From Agapetus fuscipes (Eukaryota > Arthropoda > Insecta > Trichoptera > Glossosomatidae): a DNA stretch of 64,000 nucleotides. Shown one piece after another: positions 21,955-32,632 of the stretch. The notes under the pieces are model-generated. The model had not been told where the DNA came from, did no database searches, and saw only the letters and a program-made list of their open reading frames with translations. Location of the stretch: contig OX637342.1 in the NCBI GenBank assembly GCA_951799405.1, positions 18,771,298 through 18,835,297 of the forward strand, written 5' to 3'. Each line of letters begins with the position of its first letter. The first letter of the stretch is position 1. The position numbers were made by a program, and so were the translations under genes.

Positions 21955-22258
21955 TTGACCGGTCCGTAGTCTAATGATGACGTTTCGGAATCGTAAATGA
22001 AAGGTTGTGGGTTCGAATCTTGGCAGAGCACAAAAAATATATCATTTATATGCCTTTTCGCTGGGTTGAAACATTCATATACCTTTACCAGAGACCGGTC
22101 CCCAAAGGTTCATCCAGCCTTACAGCTACTGGGTCTCGCTTGAGTATTGACGCTTTCTACAAGGACGATCAAGCTTGCCGAGGGCTCTTGAGGTATGATT
22201 TACACAAAACAGCGCTTACCAAAAACCATCCTTTTATTATACATAAGTATAGGTTATG
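21955..22258 (+). mobile_element. SINE-C, full length
   Basis: Head GACCGGTCCGTAGTCTAATG (A-box-like TAGTCTAATGA), B box GGGTTCGAATCTT, body, and the end AACAGCGCTTACCAAAAACC with a TATTAT tail. It is tRNA-derived but distinct from SINE-B. Confidence 0.88.
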
Positions 22259-22640
22259 CTGATTTGTAATGTTGGTTTATTAGTTTGCTACATTTTTTGC
22301 ATAAGAAATTTTTGACTTTTTTTGTATGGATTTCTTTTTAAGGTTTTGTTGTTTTTTTATACTTAAATGTTATTTATTACTCGTATTCCTTGACTTAAAG
22401 GTTGGTATGAGGCTGACCAGCCATACTGTAAAAAATGGTTCACTCTGCCAATGTCACCCCTGTTTCAGGGAATGTCGGCAAGAGTTGCAGGGCTTATGTT
22501 CATTTGAGGTTTGGATTTTATTTGTAAGTACACAATCAGCATTTGTAAGCGCGAACTACACGTATTTGTTTGTGGGCATACATCTGAGAGCTTTGAATGA
22601 ATATATCCTTGCAACTTAGATTATAGATTATAGATAGATT
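22259..22640 (+). mobile_element. LINE-X 3' UTR, longer copy
   Basis: TGCTGATTTGTAATGTTGG and the TTTTTGCATAAGAAATTTTT block precede a complete X-tail ending TAGATTATAGATTATAG. Confidence 0.88.
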
Positions 22641-22964
22641 AAAAAAAATACAAGCATCTAAAACATCATCAAAAAATAATCAAAGAGCATGTTAGTCATC
22701 GTGATTTTTTGTCTCTGTAATTATGAGATGCAGTATTTCTCTCTAGTCTTGCGAATGTTCGCAGTGAAGCTGAATAATTAATGAACGCTCTGTTGGGGAA
22801 AAACCTCATAGAGAAACTTGCAGTCCCCGTGGAGCGTGAAATATTAAAGGAAAAACTCAGTTAGTTGCAGCGAAAAACTTAAACTAACCTGCAGCGAATA
22901 TGATACTATCACCACAGTCTCTAACAAGAAAAAAAAATAATGTGATAATAAAACACAAAGATTT

Positions 22965-23131
22965 CTTCAAAAGTTGATTGATTTCATCGAGCGCTTTCAA
23001 TGTTATCACATAATTATCAAGAGGACAACTCATCTTGTCCTTCTTGTTGTCTGTCTTGTACTCCTGGTTGTTATCTTGATAATTCTGTAATAACATCAAA
23101 AGCGCTCGAGGAAATGAATCAACTCTTGAAG
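22965..23131. repeat. Inverted repeat, 57-bp arms
   Basis: CTTCAAAAGTTGATTGATTT to ATAATTATCAAG (22965-23021) pairs with CTTGATAATTC to TCTTGAAG (23075-23131), with few mismatches. Noncoding loop of 53 nt. Confidence 0.8.
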
Positions 23132-23319
23132 AAAAACTTGCTGTTTTATTTTTACATGATAAATTTTAGATAAATCTTGACAAATTCAATACACAAACCC
23201 TTGAACTAAGATTTGAGTTACTGCTTGTTTGTTTATTTGCTTAAAAGAAAATTATTTTTAAATATATTTAAAGCCCGTTAGCTGCAAAATTCATTTTTCT
23301 TAGCAGTATTTACTATTTG

Positions 23320-23560
23320 TATTCCGTGATTTATAGGTTAGTATGAGGCTGACCACCCATACTGTAAAAAAAAATTCACTTTGCCAATGCTACCCCTGTT
23401 TCAGGTTACAAGATGTCAAAAGTTACAAGATTTATGTTCATTTGAAGTTCGGATTTTAATTTTTAAATACATGTGTATGTAGCATTTGTAAGCGCGAACT
23501 TATACGCGTCTTCTTATCGGCTTACATTTAATACGAATCTTACATGTTATATACCTTTAT
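23320..23560 (+). repeat. X-tail copy, old
   Basis: TTCCGTGATTTATAGGTTAG to CTTACATGTTATATACC, with several indels. Confidence 0.8.
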
Positions 23561-23894
23561 AACATTGAAGAATAGAATATCTTTGGTTTTCAAAGTCACG
23601 AAATAAAATTCTATAAATGTGAGACGTTCGAGGTTTTTCCGAGAAGTTTAGAACAAGACAAGACGCGCAGAGATGTCCTCGTTATTAATAATGCCCTCGG
23701 ACAGCATGCAGGGCGGATCTCTTGTTCCCAAAGCCATGACACACTTTACAGCTCTTTGTGCTGAAAGAAACCTCTAAATAATTCATCACAAATGGGAGCT
23801 TTTCACATTTATATTTCGGATCATCAGTGGCGCAGGGTCGATATAGCACGATTTTCAACGGTTGTACTTTTTGAAAGAACTATGTTATGATAGT

Positions 23895-24170
23895 TCCTTA
23901 ACTTATAAATTGGTATGAGGCTGATCCTACTGATGATGATGATGATTTGTATAGCGCCGTTTTGTGACTACTGTCACTGCTAGGGCACTTTCAGACTTGA
24001 CGCGGCGGTGAAGAAATGGGTTACTACACACTACAAAAACGGTCCACTTTGCCAATGTACCCCTGTTGCAGGGTAGGCCAGTTAAGAGTTACAGGGCTTA
24101 CTTTCATTTGAGATTTGATTCTCAATGTGTTTTTTGTATCCTTATTTCAGGCAAGTTCGGCAAAAGTTGC
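23895..24170 (+). repeat. X-tail copy split by an L2 tail
   Basis: GTTCCTTAACTTATAAATTG then, after 23930-24025, CGGTCCACTTTGCCAATG onwards. Confidence 0.7.
23930..24025 (-). mobile_element. L2-like LINE 3' tail
   Basis: (GAT)n then TGTATAGCGCCGTTTTGTGA, antisense to the tail at 51090-51149. Confidence 0.65.
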
Positions 24171-24547
24171 TGGTTTAGTTATTTGACATTCGAGATTCTT
24201 ACACTTTTAGGAGTTTGTTTATTCACACCATCGATATAATTAATATACCTCCATGATTCACACAGTGAAAATTCTTTTTTATAAGAAATTTATATATTTT
24301 GTTTTTAAAAACACAGAGTTTAACTTTCACAAGTTAAGCATTTATGTATTTCTCCTCAAGTACTTTCGACTTGCTTACGTCATTTTCAAGAGGAAACTAT
24401 TACAAGCATGCCATAAACCAAACCATAGAGAAATAAAACTAATGAATAACGACAAAGAGGTACAATTGCAGTCATTGCAAAATATTCGATATATAACCCC
24501 ACCATCCATACGATGCGATTCCGTGTATGTTGGGCCAACCTCTAGAT

Positions 24548-25431
24548 CAGTGTTTCCCAACCGTCCTAATGCCGTGCCCCACCGAAGTCTTTTCAAAAGT
24601 CATATGCCCCACCGGACTCTTCATAAATAAAACAACAGCTAATTTTTAAAACATGAATTATATATAACATATATAATGTTTATTCATCTTTATTTATAAT
24701 TATAATTCATAGTTATATTGCAAATATAATATAATTTTTGAAACAAAATAAAACAAAACAAAAAAACAAAACTGAAATTATTACAAAACAAATTGAAAAT
24801 GTAATGTAAAAACACTCACATCTTGACACATAATCCATTCTTCAATTTTTAATTAATGCTTGCTGCAAAGATATTTAATGTCTGGATTTAATTTAGTCAA
24901 TTTCAGTCTTAGGTCCCCTCTGTTAGTTATATCCATTCGATTTCTTTTTTTACTAAGTAAATCGCTTATGGCGCTAAAACCACATTCCACCAAATAAGAT
25001 GATGGAAAGGGTAATAATAAATTTCTGGCATGTAAAGTAATATTAGGATACTTTGTGTTAGTTTCTTCGCACATCCATAACATCATTCCTTTTAAATTAA
25101 ATAAATTTGTCATTGAATCATCATTTTGCATTTCTGAAAGTTCTTCTTGATACAGTGGTTCCTTTGAAATATCTATCAGCAATGGTTGTGTCAACCAAGC
25201 TGGAAAATTTATTTCTTTTAAATCAGCAAATCTTTCTTTAAAATCATTTAATAATGTTTGCAGGTGGTCTAAAATAACAGTTTTAGCATTATCAGTCACT
25301 GCACATTTTTGGACATTTATAAATGGAATATTTGATATTTTTCGACGTGCCCCACCTCTGAGGCGTGATGCCCCACCTCTGAGGCGTGATGCCCCACCGG
25401 TGGGGCGTACGCCCCACCGTGGGAAACACTG
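24548..25431 (-). mobile_element. Nonautonomous hAT element, 884 bp
   Basis: Terminal repeats CAGTGTTTCCCAACCG and the complement GTGGGAAACACTG, with an exact 8-bp duplication CTCTAGAT (24540-24547, 25432-25439). Subterminal repeats of GCCCCACC occur at both ends. Only the C-terminal transposase exon is left. Confidence 0.95.
24853..25299 (-). CDS. hAT transposase C-terminal (dimerisation) fragment
   Basis: A 148-codon ORF. LLPFPSSYLVECGFSAISDL and LLSKKRNRMDITNRGDLRLK are the hAT-family C-terminal dimerisation motif, most like the ZBED5/SCAND3-type group. The BED finger and DDE catalytic core are absent, so the protein cannot transpose by itself. Confidence 0.88.
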   Translation of the reverse strand: MTDNAKTVILDHLQTLLNDFKERFADLKEINFPAWLTQPLLIDISKEPLYQEELSEMQNDDSMTNLFNLKGMMLWMCEETNTKYPNITLHARNLLLPFPSSYLVECGFSAISDLLSKKRNRMDITNRGDLRLKLTKLNPDIKYLCSKH

Positions 25432-25439
25432 CTCTAGAT

Positions 25440-25885
25440 CTATAAATGTGAGTTTAAAAGATTATAGAAACTGGTTTTCTCCCATCTAATAATAAAGTTC
25501 TTCTTTCTCTCTGTCAAATTTCATCATTCATTTTTTTATTGTAATATGGGCTCCCTCGAGAAAACAGTCACCCTGCGCCACTGCACTGTATACTCGTATA
25601 TTTAATTTCGCTAGAAAATGCGCATTCAATAACACCGGTATACACAAACGACGCTATGGGATCTCACAATGCTATGCGCGAATTCTAAGAAGATTTTTTA
25701 TAAAACAGATTTGTGAAGATTAATCCAAGTCACCGACTTATTTTTGTTTTATCAGACATGGGCATTTGTATTATCAATTAATAATTCATCTATTTTATTT
25801 TTCATTGAAAAAAATTTATCAAGATATTGAATTAATTAAGTAGTTTCAATGTAGAAAATTTGTAACTAAGCAGAGCATCTATTAT
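25440..25885. other. No feature recognised
   Basis: AT-rich spacer between the hAT element and an X-tail. Confidence 0.5.
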
Positions 25886-25886
25886 C

Positions 25887-26098
25887 TATAATCTAAGTTG
25901 CAAGGATATATTCATTTAAAGCTCTCAGATGTATGCCCACAAACAAACACGTGTAGTTCGCGCTTACAAATGCTGATTGTGTACTTACTCGTACAAATAA
26001 AATCCAAACTCAAATGAACATAAGCCCTGCAACTCCTGCCGACATTCCCTGAAACAGGGGTGACATTGGCAAAGTGAACCATTTTTTACAGTATGGTT
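25887..26098 (-). repeat. X-tail copy
   Basis: TCTATAATCTAAGTTGCAAG to GTGAACCATTTTTTACAGTA, 5'-truncated. Confidence 0.88.
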
Positions 26099-26167
26099 CA
26101 CTAGCATAATATGTGAAAAATTAATTATTGAATAAGAGATTTAGGCTTACACGGCCGGCTGATGATG

Positions 26168-26399
26168 CTGGAGTGAAGTTTTCCGGGATCTGTTGCCGTG
26201 GTCTGTGGGAGCTGGAGCTTCCGGACGTTTCGCCCATTTCTACGATGGGCTTCTTCAGCGTGAAGTATGATGATGATGAAGATCTTGATGAGAACTGTGA
26301 AAAAATTCATGAAGAAGCCCATCGTAGAAATGGGCGAAACGTCCGGAAGCTCCAGCTCCCACAGACCACGGCAACAGATCCCGGAAAACTTCACTCCAG
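26168..26399. mobile_element. Penelope-type fold-back, 90-bp arms
   Basis: Arms 26168-26257 and 26310-26399 are inverted copies (CTGGAGTGAAGTTTTCCGGG ... CACTCCAG). The minus-strand motif CTGAAGA-A-GCCCAT/ATGGGC-GAAACGTCC is at 26227-26258; the plus copy has ATGAAGA instead. Confidence 0.88.
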
Positions 26400-26401
26400 A
26401 T

Positions 26402-26490
26402 TAATTATTGTTTATTCTTCGTCGGGAATCGAACCCTCTACCTTCAAATCACGAGTCTGAAGTGTGCACACCTAGACTACAGACCAGACA
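26402..26490 (-). repeat. SINE-C head remnant
   Basis: TTCGTCGGGAATCGAACCCT, AATCACGAGTCTGAAGTGTG and AGACTACAGACCAG match the SINE-C tRNA-like head. Confidence 0.55.
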
Positions 26491-27590
26491 GTACCTACTT
26501 TCCTTTGGTATAGCCGCATCAAAATGTAAATGGAATGTAGAAAATTTAATTAAGAACGAAAAACAAAAGTTTGTATTTAACATATTTTAATTAAAAGAAT
26601 ACATTAAACACACACGCTGCATCAAGACTTTAATTAATAAATACTTAATAAAATGCAAATGTTTAACCAGATTCGCAATTTATATGCTTTTATTTCATTA
26701 AATAATCATTAACGCATTGTTTGTTAAGCCTTTGGTTCAGAAATATAATTAACAAGTCCAAACATTCAAAATATCCCTCGGCTGTATGACGTCACCATAA
26801 AAAATCCCGATAATTAGGGAATTTTTACTTGCTTACAACATTTAGTTTGTCGAAGAAAACACTATTTGTCATATAATCTAATCTAATTTAAGTTGCAAAG
26901 ATATGTAACATTGGGGGTTCACATCATATGCATTCTCACAAGCAAGTTTTAGTCAAGTCAAGCAGTTTTAATCAAGAAGACCAATATTTAAATCTTAAAA
27001 ACATGAGAACCCTAAAAACACAACAGTTTTAACATTATCAAGTAATAATGCTTTATTTAATATTTTTGATAAATTATGCATTAATAATTACCTAATGAAA
27101 TATGTTATTAGATAATTTGTTGTTGTCAAAAAGACACGGTGCAGGCGGGATTCAAGCCAGTGGTAGGGTCAATAACGCAAATTCGAGTGCCAATAACGCC
27201 TTATCTAACGCCAATGACCATCCCAGCGGAATTTTATTAACAAAATAAAACCATGTAACTTTTTTTCTCATCTTCCATAATTGGGGAAATCTTCAATTGA
27301 TCATTGTACATCAACTTTTTCACTAATTTATTTCAAAGCAATAATGAAAACTAGTAATATTTTCGGTTCACATATCAAAATAAAATAATCCCCATCTTGG
27401 CTTTCTTATTTACTTCCATAATACACAAGAAATTTCAGTACACCAATATAAATAAAACCCCACGCTGAAACCTTCCACTAACCACAGTGCTTACCAAATA
27501 ATATGGAAACTAAAACAGCACATCCAGTGTTTTTTTTAGTTTCTAGACATTTTTTGGTAAAACGCTGTGGTGGCGTTTAAGCGTAGATCT
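26491..27590. other. Unassigned, with an X-tail scrap
   Basis: ATAATCTAATCTAATTTAAG to TGCATTCTCACAAGCAAG (26872-26947) is an X-tail end. The rest is AT-rich; an unclassified repeat lies at 27490-27595. Confidence 0.45.
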
Positions 27591-27595
27591 GTACG

Positions 27596-27827
27596 CTTAG
27601 TACGAGTTGCAAAACTTGAGTACCTAATGTAAAGTTTACGGCAATTATTAAAGTGTGATTTCCCCCAAAATCTGCCGTTTTTGTTTGTTTGAACTTGATT
27701 TTCTTCATCACTGTAACTCTTTTGCTAAGACGCAAGTGTAAGAAACAAAAACGGCAGATTTTGGGAGAAATCACTCTTTAATATTGCCGTAAACTTTACT
27801 TTTCTCAAGTTTTGCAACTCGTACTGA
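27596..27827. mobile_element. Fold-back MITE-G
   Basis: Inverted arms from CTTAGTACGAGTTGCAAAAC to the complement ending GTACTGAGGGTA. Inside each arm is AAATCTGCCGTTTTTGTTT or its complement. The spacer is about 55 nt. Confidence 0.8.
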
Positions 27828-27964
27828 GGGTACGTATACTCAGAGTTAAGGCTGCGTTTTATGGCAGGACACAGCTGACTAGTAATTGCGTTTTATTTCC
27901 GGTCCACCTGTCAAAAGGACACGATGCCTCATTCTCTACAGTAGACACGTGTATTTCACAAACA

Positions 27965-28013
27965 CCATAAGTCACCAATTTTTGGTGAGCCCTCTTTGTG
28001 TGTGAATCACACC
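27965..28013 (-). repeat. SINE-C, left half (split by an LTR)
   Basis: TTTGGTGAGCCCTCTTTGTG and GAATCACACC; the match resumes at 28444. Confidence 0.6.
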
Positions 28014-28417
28014 TGTAACGAGATGAATTTGTTTATTGGTTTAGTGAAATGGAACATTCCTATATTTGAATTTGAATGAGATAAGGAAAACAAAATAATA
28101 CAAAAAAAGACAGAAGAAGAGGCTTCCCTGGCTAGAGAGCCACAAGCAGGTGAATTTGGGCTATAATTAATATTGATGTGGTTTATTATATAAACTTAGT
28201 CATTGTGGATAAAATAATTATATGTATATAGGTATTGCGATTGTGAAAAAATAAAAGTGTTTATAAAGTTTTGGTTAATTATCCTCTTTTGTAATTGATT
28301 TGGTTCCTAGCGCTTTGCACTCAAGCAAAGTCATAATCTTGAATTGAAGAATTCTTCGGAGCACGATCAAACACCTCATTGAAAATCTCTATTGAATAAG
28401 TAAGAAAAACCCTCACA
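28014..28417 (+). mobile_element. LTR of a Ty3-like element, 404 bp
   Basis: TGTAACGAGATGAATTTG ... AAAACCCTCACA, the same ends as the 262-bp LTRs at 31 and 32.6 kb but with a longer, diverged interior. AATAAAAGTG near 28251 may be its poly(A) signal. Confidence 0.8.
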
Positions 28418-28420
28418 TTT

Positions 28421-28438
28421 TGGCGCCCAACGTGGGGC
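28421..28438 (+). other. Primer-binding site, tRNA-Lys type
   Basis: TGGCGCCCAACGTGGGGC, three bases after the LTR end. It is complementary to the 3' end of the common lysine tRNA primer. No second LTR follows; SINE-C sequence resumes within 10 bases. Confidence 0.8.
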
Positions 28439-28443
28439 TCTCC

Positions 28444-28480
28444 GTCACACCTCTGCGAGCTTGGTCGTCACTGTTTAAAA
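28444..28480 (-). repeat. SINE-C, right half
   Basis: CGTCACACCTCTGCGAGCTTGG continues the SINE-C interrupted at 28013. Confidence 0.55.
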
Positions 28481-28559
28481 AAAAACCCTTTATTAGCTAC
28501 TTGTTTACAAAGTAGCCTTTCAATTTTGGTTTGAAAACAATCTGTAGCCTTTTGATAAA

Positions 28560-29045
28560 TAATAATAATATTAGGGTTATTTATTTGCTAAGCGCTGTTT
28601 TTGTGTGAATCACACCTCCAGAGCTCTCTGCATTTTTGTTAGTCACTGTTCTAAAAAAAACACCCCTTAATTAGGTAATTGTTTACAAAGTAGGCTTTCA
28701 GTTTTGGTTTGAAAACCATCCGTAGTCCTTTTTTTCATAATTATACGAAAAATAATAATAATATTAGGATGATTTATTTGGTGAGCGCTGTTTTTGTGTG
28801 AATCACACCTCAGAAGCCCTCTGCGAGCTTGTCCGTCGCTGTAGAATGCGACAATTCTCAAGCAAGACCCAGGTGGTGTAAGGCTGGATGGTGACCGGTC
28901 TTTGGTAAAGGCAGATTAATTTTTCAACCCAGCGAACAGCATATTTAAAAAATGAAACATATTTTTTCATACTCCACCGGTATTCGAACCCACTACCATC
29001 TAATCATGAATCTGAAGTATTAAACATAAGACTACGGACGGGTCA
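28560..29045 (-). mobile_element. SINE-C copy, with a duplicated end
   Basis: The 3' end GAGCGCTGTTTTTGTGTGAA occurs twice (28590 and 28786). The second continues into the full body and head (AGACTACGGACGGGTC, minus). A 28590-28660 piece is a partial second copy. Confidence 0.75.
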
Positions 29046-30060
29046 AAAGTACCGGTCACAATTGATGTTATTTTTCAACCTCTACGGAAGTAAATACGAT
29101 GGTTCACGATCAAAAAACTGGACTTAGTGTGTTTCTGAAATAGCCGACTCTGCTGCGAAGCCTTCTTGGTTTTTCCATTCCGTCAACTGCTTCAGGACAA
29201 TCTAATTTTCTCGTCTCGTCAAGTCCAACCAACCTGAGATGGAATTATTCGAGGGTTAGGATAATTGGGAGGCCAGTTTTTTCGGCCGCGCAGATATTGA
29301 GTCGGTGGGTCGAATGTGGACCGAGATAACACGTAGTCTTTTAATCACATGAAATGTATTAAGAATATAAACAGAGTCGTATGTCTAGTGAATGGTTTTA
29401 TTTATTATAGCAACCCAATTGAAGGTATGCAATCAAAACATAATATATTTTTGCTTTTCACCAAAAAAAATCCTAGAATAAAAAGGCTAGAGATCTATCA
29501 ACGGTCGTCAAGACTTCTACCCCTGTATGCATTACGTATTCTCAAACAACTCAACAAAGAGTTTTACTAAAAACGTTTTTACACTTAAACTATCACTAGA
29601 GGCGCTGTGTTCGTTTATATTCATTTATTGTTATACGCTATGGTTTAATTGGAACGAGCAGTCTTGATACTTGGCTACTGCTGAAGGATAATTTTCAATG
29701 CAATAGTTGTCTGTAATTGGACTTGGCGACGCAGCGTTTTCCTTTAGAGATGGCGGCTAATTGTGAACAAGCGATTGATGCTGTGACCGCGTCGACTGTT
29801 TCTACCAAGTTTTAATTGGGTTGACATGTTATAATGGTAAGATGTGCTTGCAGCTGCATTTCAAATTTCAGGAACATTTTCAAGGTACAACAACATATTC
29901 TGGATTCGCCAAAACCAAAATTCCTCGTTTAAAAGTTGTTCCACTTTGCCCAAAAAATTCTCATGTCCTAAAAGTTTTCTTGTTGTCCAAAACATTCCAT
30001 GTTGTCAAAAAAGTATATTTGTTGTCCAAACAAGTATATTTGTTATACAACATTATTAAT
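29046..30060. other. Unassigned, with a degenerate minisatellite
   Basis: No gene. GTTGTCCAAA-like words recur at 29936-30050 (TTGTTGTCCAAAACATTCC, TTTGTTGTCCAAACAAG). Confidence 0.4.
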
Positions 30061-30065
30061 TAACA

Positions 30066-30206
30066 TTAGTCCGGTCGATAGCTCAGTTGTTAGAATGCTT
30101 GCATTTCACGCCGAGAGGTTCGATTCCAAGGATTCGATCCCCACCGAGGGTGTCAGAAATGATTCCTCGTTTCAGTGTCTATTTCAAACCCAAAATAAAT
30201 AACATC
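30066..30206 (+). mobile_element. SINE-B, head half with B-box duplication
   Basis: GGTCGATAGCTCAGTTGTTA head. The B box region reads GGTTCGATTCC then AAGGATTCGATCCCC, an apparent small duplication. Confidence 0.85.
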
Positions 30207-30402
30207 ACCAATTTTCAAGCAAGACCCCAGTAGCTGTGTGGCAGGTCTTTGGTAGGTACATGTACTTATATGAATTTTTCACCCAGCGAAGAGCATATTT
30301 GAAAATACAAATTGTACATTTTTTGTGCTCCGCCGGGATTCGAGCCCACAACCTTCCATTTTCGAATCAGAAGTGTTAACAATTAGACTACGGACCGGTC
30401 GA
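30207..30402 (-). mobile_element. SINE-C, head part
   Basis: TCACCCAGCGAAGAGCATAT, GCCGGGATTCGAGCCCACAA and AGACTACGGACCGGTC. The central CCAGCC/GGTC region is shortened. Confidence 0.82.
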
Positions 30403-31010
30403 ATGTTTCTACAATGTTTTAAAGCACTGAAAAAAGAAGAAGAAGGTCTGAGATGGTCATCAATAAACGCCGAAAATAGACCTCAAACTTGCCTCGGCAG
30501 AGAGGGCCAGTTCCGGCGCTTAATTTAAATTATCTGCACAAAGGATAAAGGTGTCCCCAGTCTTCACAATTGATTGCAGAGGCGGCCGCGCCCCTGACGC
30601 CTCTTCACGCCACAACATTTATCTTGCCACCCCCGGGGGAAGTCCAGAGAACCATGGATGTATGATGCCAAAGATATGTTCATCAACGCAGTCGGAATGG
30701 TACCTACGTATATTTTACGATGTACGGTGTGTAAATAGCAATACCCATTGAAGGTCATAGGTTGGCAGCCCTGTTCATAAACAATACTAGACAAGATGGC
30801 GGAAATTCAAAATTAGAATGTAGCTGTCAAAGTAAATGGACTCAGATGGAACAAATTAGAATTTACAACTTTGTAAATTTATATGAATATTTAAGATAAA
30901 TTATATTTGTTAGATTTAGTCGCACAGGAAAACTCCATTGTATTTATTTATATAAAAAATAAGATTCATATTAAATGGGTGCCTTCGAGCAGACACTTTT
31001 ATATTATACA
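30403..31010. other. Unassigned; contains repeat F copy 1
   Basis: Repeat F is at about 30708-30870. A GC-rich patch at 30550-30660 has no recognisable coding content. Confidence 0.45.
30708..30870. repeat. Repeat F, copy 1
   Basis: GTGTGTAAATAGCAATACCC, AGGTTGGCAGCCCTGTT and GTCAAAGTAAATGGACTCAG, about 85% like 36297-36470. Confidence 0.8.
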
Positions 31011-31014
31011 ATAC

Positions 31015-31276
31015 TGTGAGGGTTTTTCCTCTGTCCTGCTGATTGACACAATTAATAATGTAACAGCCACTTTAATATGTTTACTTTTATTCCTTTCACA
31101 ATGTATACACAATAAACCACAGCACAATAATATTAATTATTCTTAATTACACATGCTTGTGGCTCTCACGCCAGGCAAGCTTCTTCCCTCTTTCTGCATT
31201 CTTTTGTTTTCCTTTTTCCATTCAAATTTAAATACAATGTTCCATTCTACCAAACAAACAAACTCATCTCGTTACA
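31015..31276 (-). repeat. 3' LTR, 262 bp
   Basis: TG...CA ends on the minus strand (TGTAACGAGATGAG ... CCTCACA). One difference from the other LTR was seen: A versus T at about 31081. Confidence 0.92.
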
Positions 31277-31553
31277 ATACACCTCCTTCCTCTCATAAAA
31301 AAAAAACATTCCCAATTTTTTTTTTCTTTTACAATGAGTAAATAATGTATCATAATGCTCAGCCGGCGCCACATATTTTGTTTTATTTTAAGGATAAATT
31401 TCAAAAATATGAAAATAAAAAAAAACCTGTTTCTGATACATTATTCAGTCATTAATACCTTTTTTAACAATACCAATTATTTTCATACTAAAATTAATAT
31501 ATTTTTTTTTTTAACACAAATTTCATATTCAATATTATAAACAAATATTTGTT

Positions 31554-31760
31554 TTTTTTTTTTAAATACTTAATTCAACAATTCAAAATAATCAAATAAC
31601 AATACATAATAAACATTCACCAGTTTATTAATCAATTCATTAAAATAACTTTTTTTTTTTAAATACTTAATTCAACAATTCAAAATAATCAAATAACAAT
31701 ACATAATAAACATTCACCAGTTAATTAATCAATTCATTAAAATAACTTTTTTTTTTTTAA
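31554..31760. repeat. 97-bp tandem duplication in LTR-element spacer
   Basis: AAATACTTAATTCAACAATT starts at 31564 and again at 31661. Each unit begins with a poly-T run; a third T-run ends the array. Confidence 0.88.
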
Positions 31761-32023
31761 ACATGTATCACATCTTTCCCAATATTTAAATTTATTTCAA
31801 ATTTATTTTTCATTAATAAATTTATCAGTCCATCAATTTTTTTTTAAAAACTTTACCTTCATATGTAATACTTTGTTTAATTTATGTTTCATACCTTCAT
31901 TCATGCAATGTTTCATAATTCATTCTTTCACTGATCACTTTTATATCAACTTTCACCGTATCATGCATCACCTCAAATTTTTCATACACATGAAAATATG
32001 TTTTTTTTTTTTTTTTTTTTTTT

Positions 32024-32338
32024 TTAATCTAATTTGATTATGTCCTTGATGTGATATTTAATTATAACATTTGTGTCTATATCTTTTAATACATAGACTA
32101 TCTTGCTAACTTTCTTTTCTATTCTGGCTTTGACAAATTTTGGAGCCAACTTTGTACAGAAGTATTTCCCTGCATTTGATTGTATGAAATTTTTACGCCA
32201 TACAATATCCCCTTGATCATAGACACGATTTGATCTACCTTTATTATAATAATTTGCATTTTTATTATATGCATCCCATAAATTTTCTGTTACAATTTTG
32301 TATAATGTGTTTAATTCCTTCATTTTATCTTTATGCAT
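32024..32338 (-). CDS. Ty3-like pol, integrase C-terminal remnant
   Basis: A 104-codon ORF. GDIVWRKNFIQSNAGKYFCT and KLAPKFVKARI then VYVLKDID are the C-terminal domain after the integrase core in Ty3-type pol proteins. The catalytic DDE core is absent. The stop is next to a poly-T run at 32001-32023. Confidence 0.82.
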   Translation of the reverse strand: MHKDKMKELNTLYKIVTENLWDAYNKNANYYNKGRSNRVYDQGDIVWRKNFIQSNAGKYFCTKLAPKFVKARIEKKVSKIVYVLKDIDTNVIIKYHIKDIIKLD

Positions 32339-32432
32339 ATCTCTATATTTATCTAATTCTTCCTTTGATTCTATTTCATCATTTACTATTTCACCATGAA
32401 TTTCACCATTTAGTACAATCTAATCAATCAAT

Positions 32433-32604
32433 GAAGAAGCTTGCCTGGCGTGAGAGCCACAAGCATGTGTAATTAAGAATAATTAATATTATTGTGCTGT
32501 GGTTTATTGTGTATACATTGTGAAAGGAATAAAAGTAAACATATTAAAGTGGCTGTTACATTATTAATTGTGTCAATCAGCAGGACAGAGGAAAAACCCT
32601 CACA
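32433..32604 (+). repeat. Inverted partial LTR inside the element
   Basis: 172 bp from GAAGAAGCTTGCCTGG to CCTCACA, facing the 5' LTR across the 28-bp leader 32605-32632. Confidence 0.9.
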
Positions 32605-32632
32605 TTTTCGAGCCCCACGTTGGGCGCCAAAA

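Noticed and set aside
24253..24630. 125-codon ORF
   Set aside because: Low-complexity AT-rich peptide that runs across the hAT left end; no domain.
26125..26460. ORFs on both strands with identical peptides
   Set aside because: A product of the palindrome 26168-26399.
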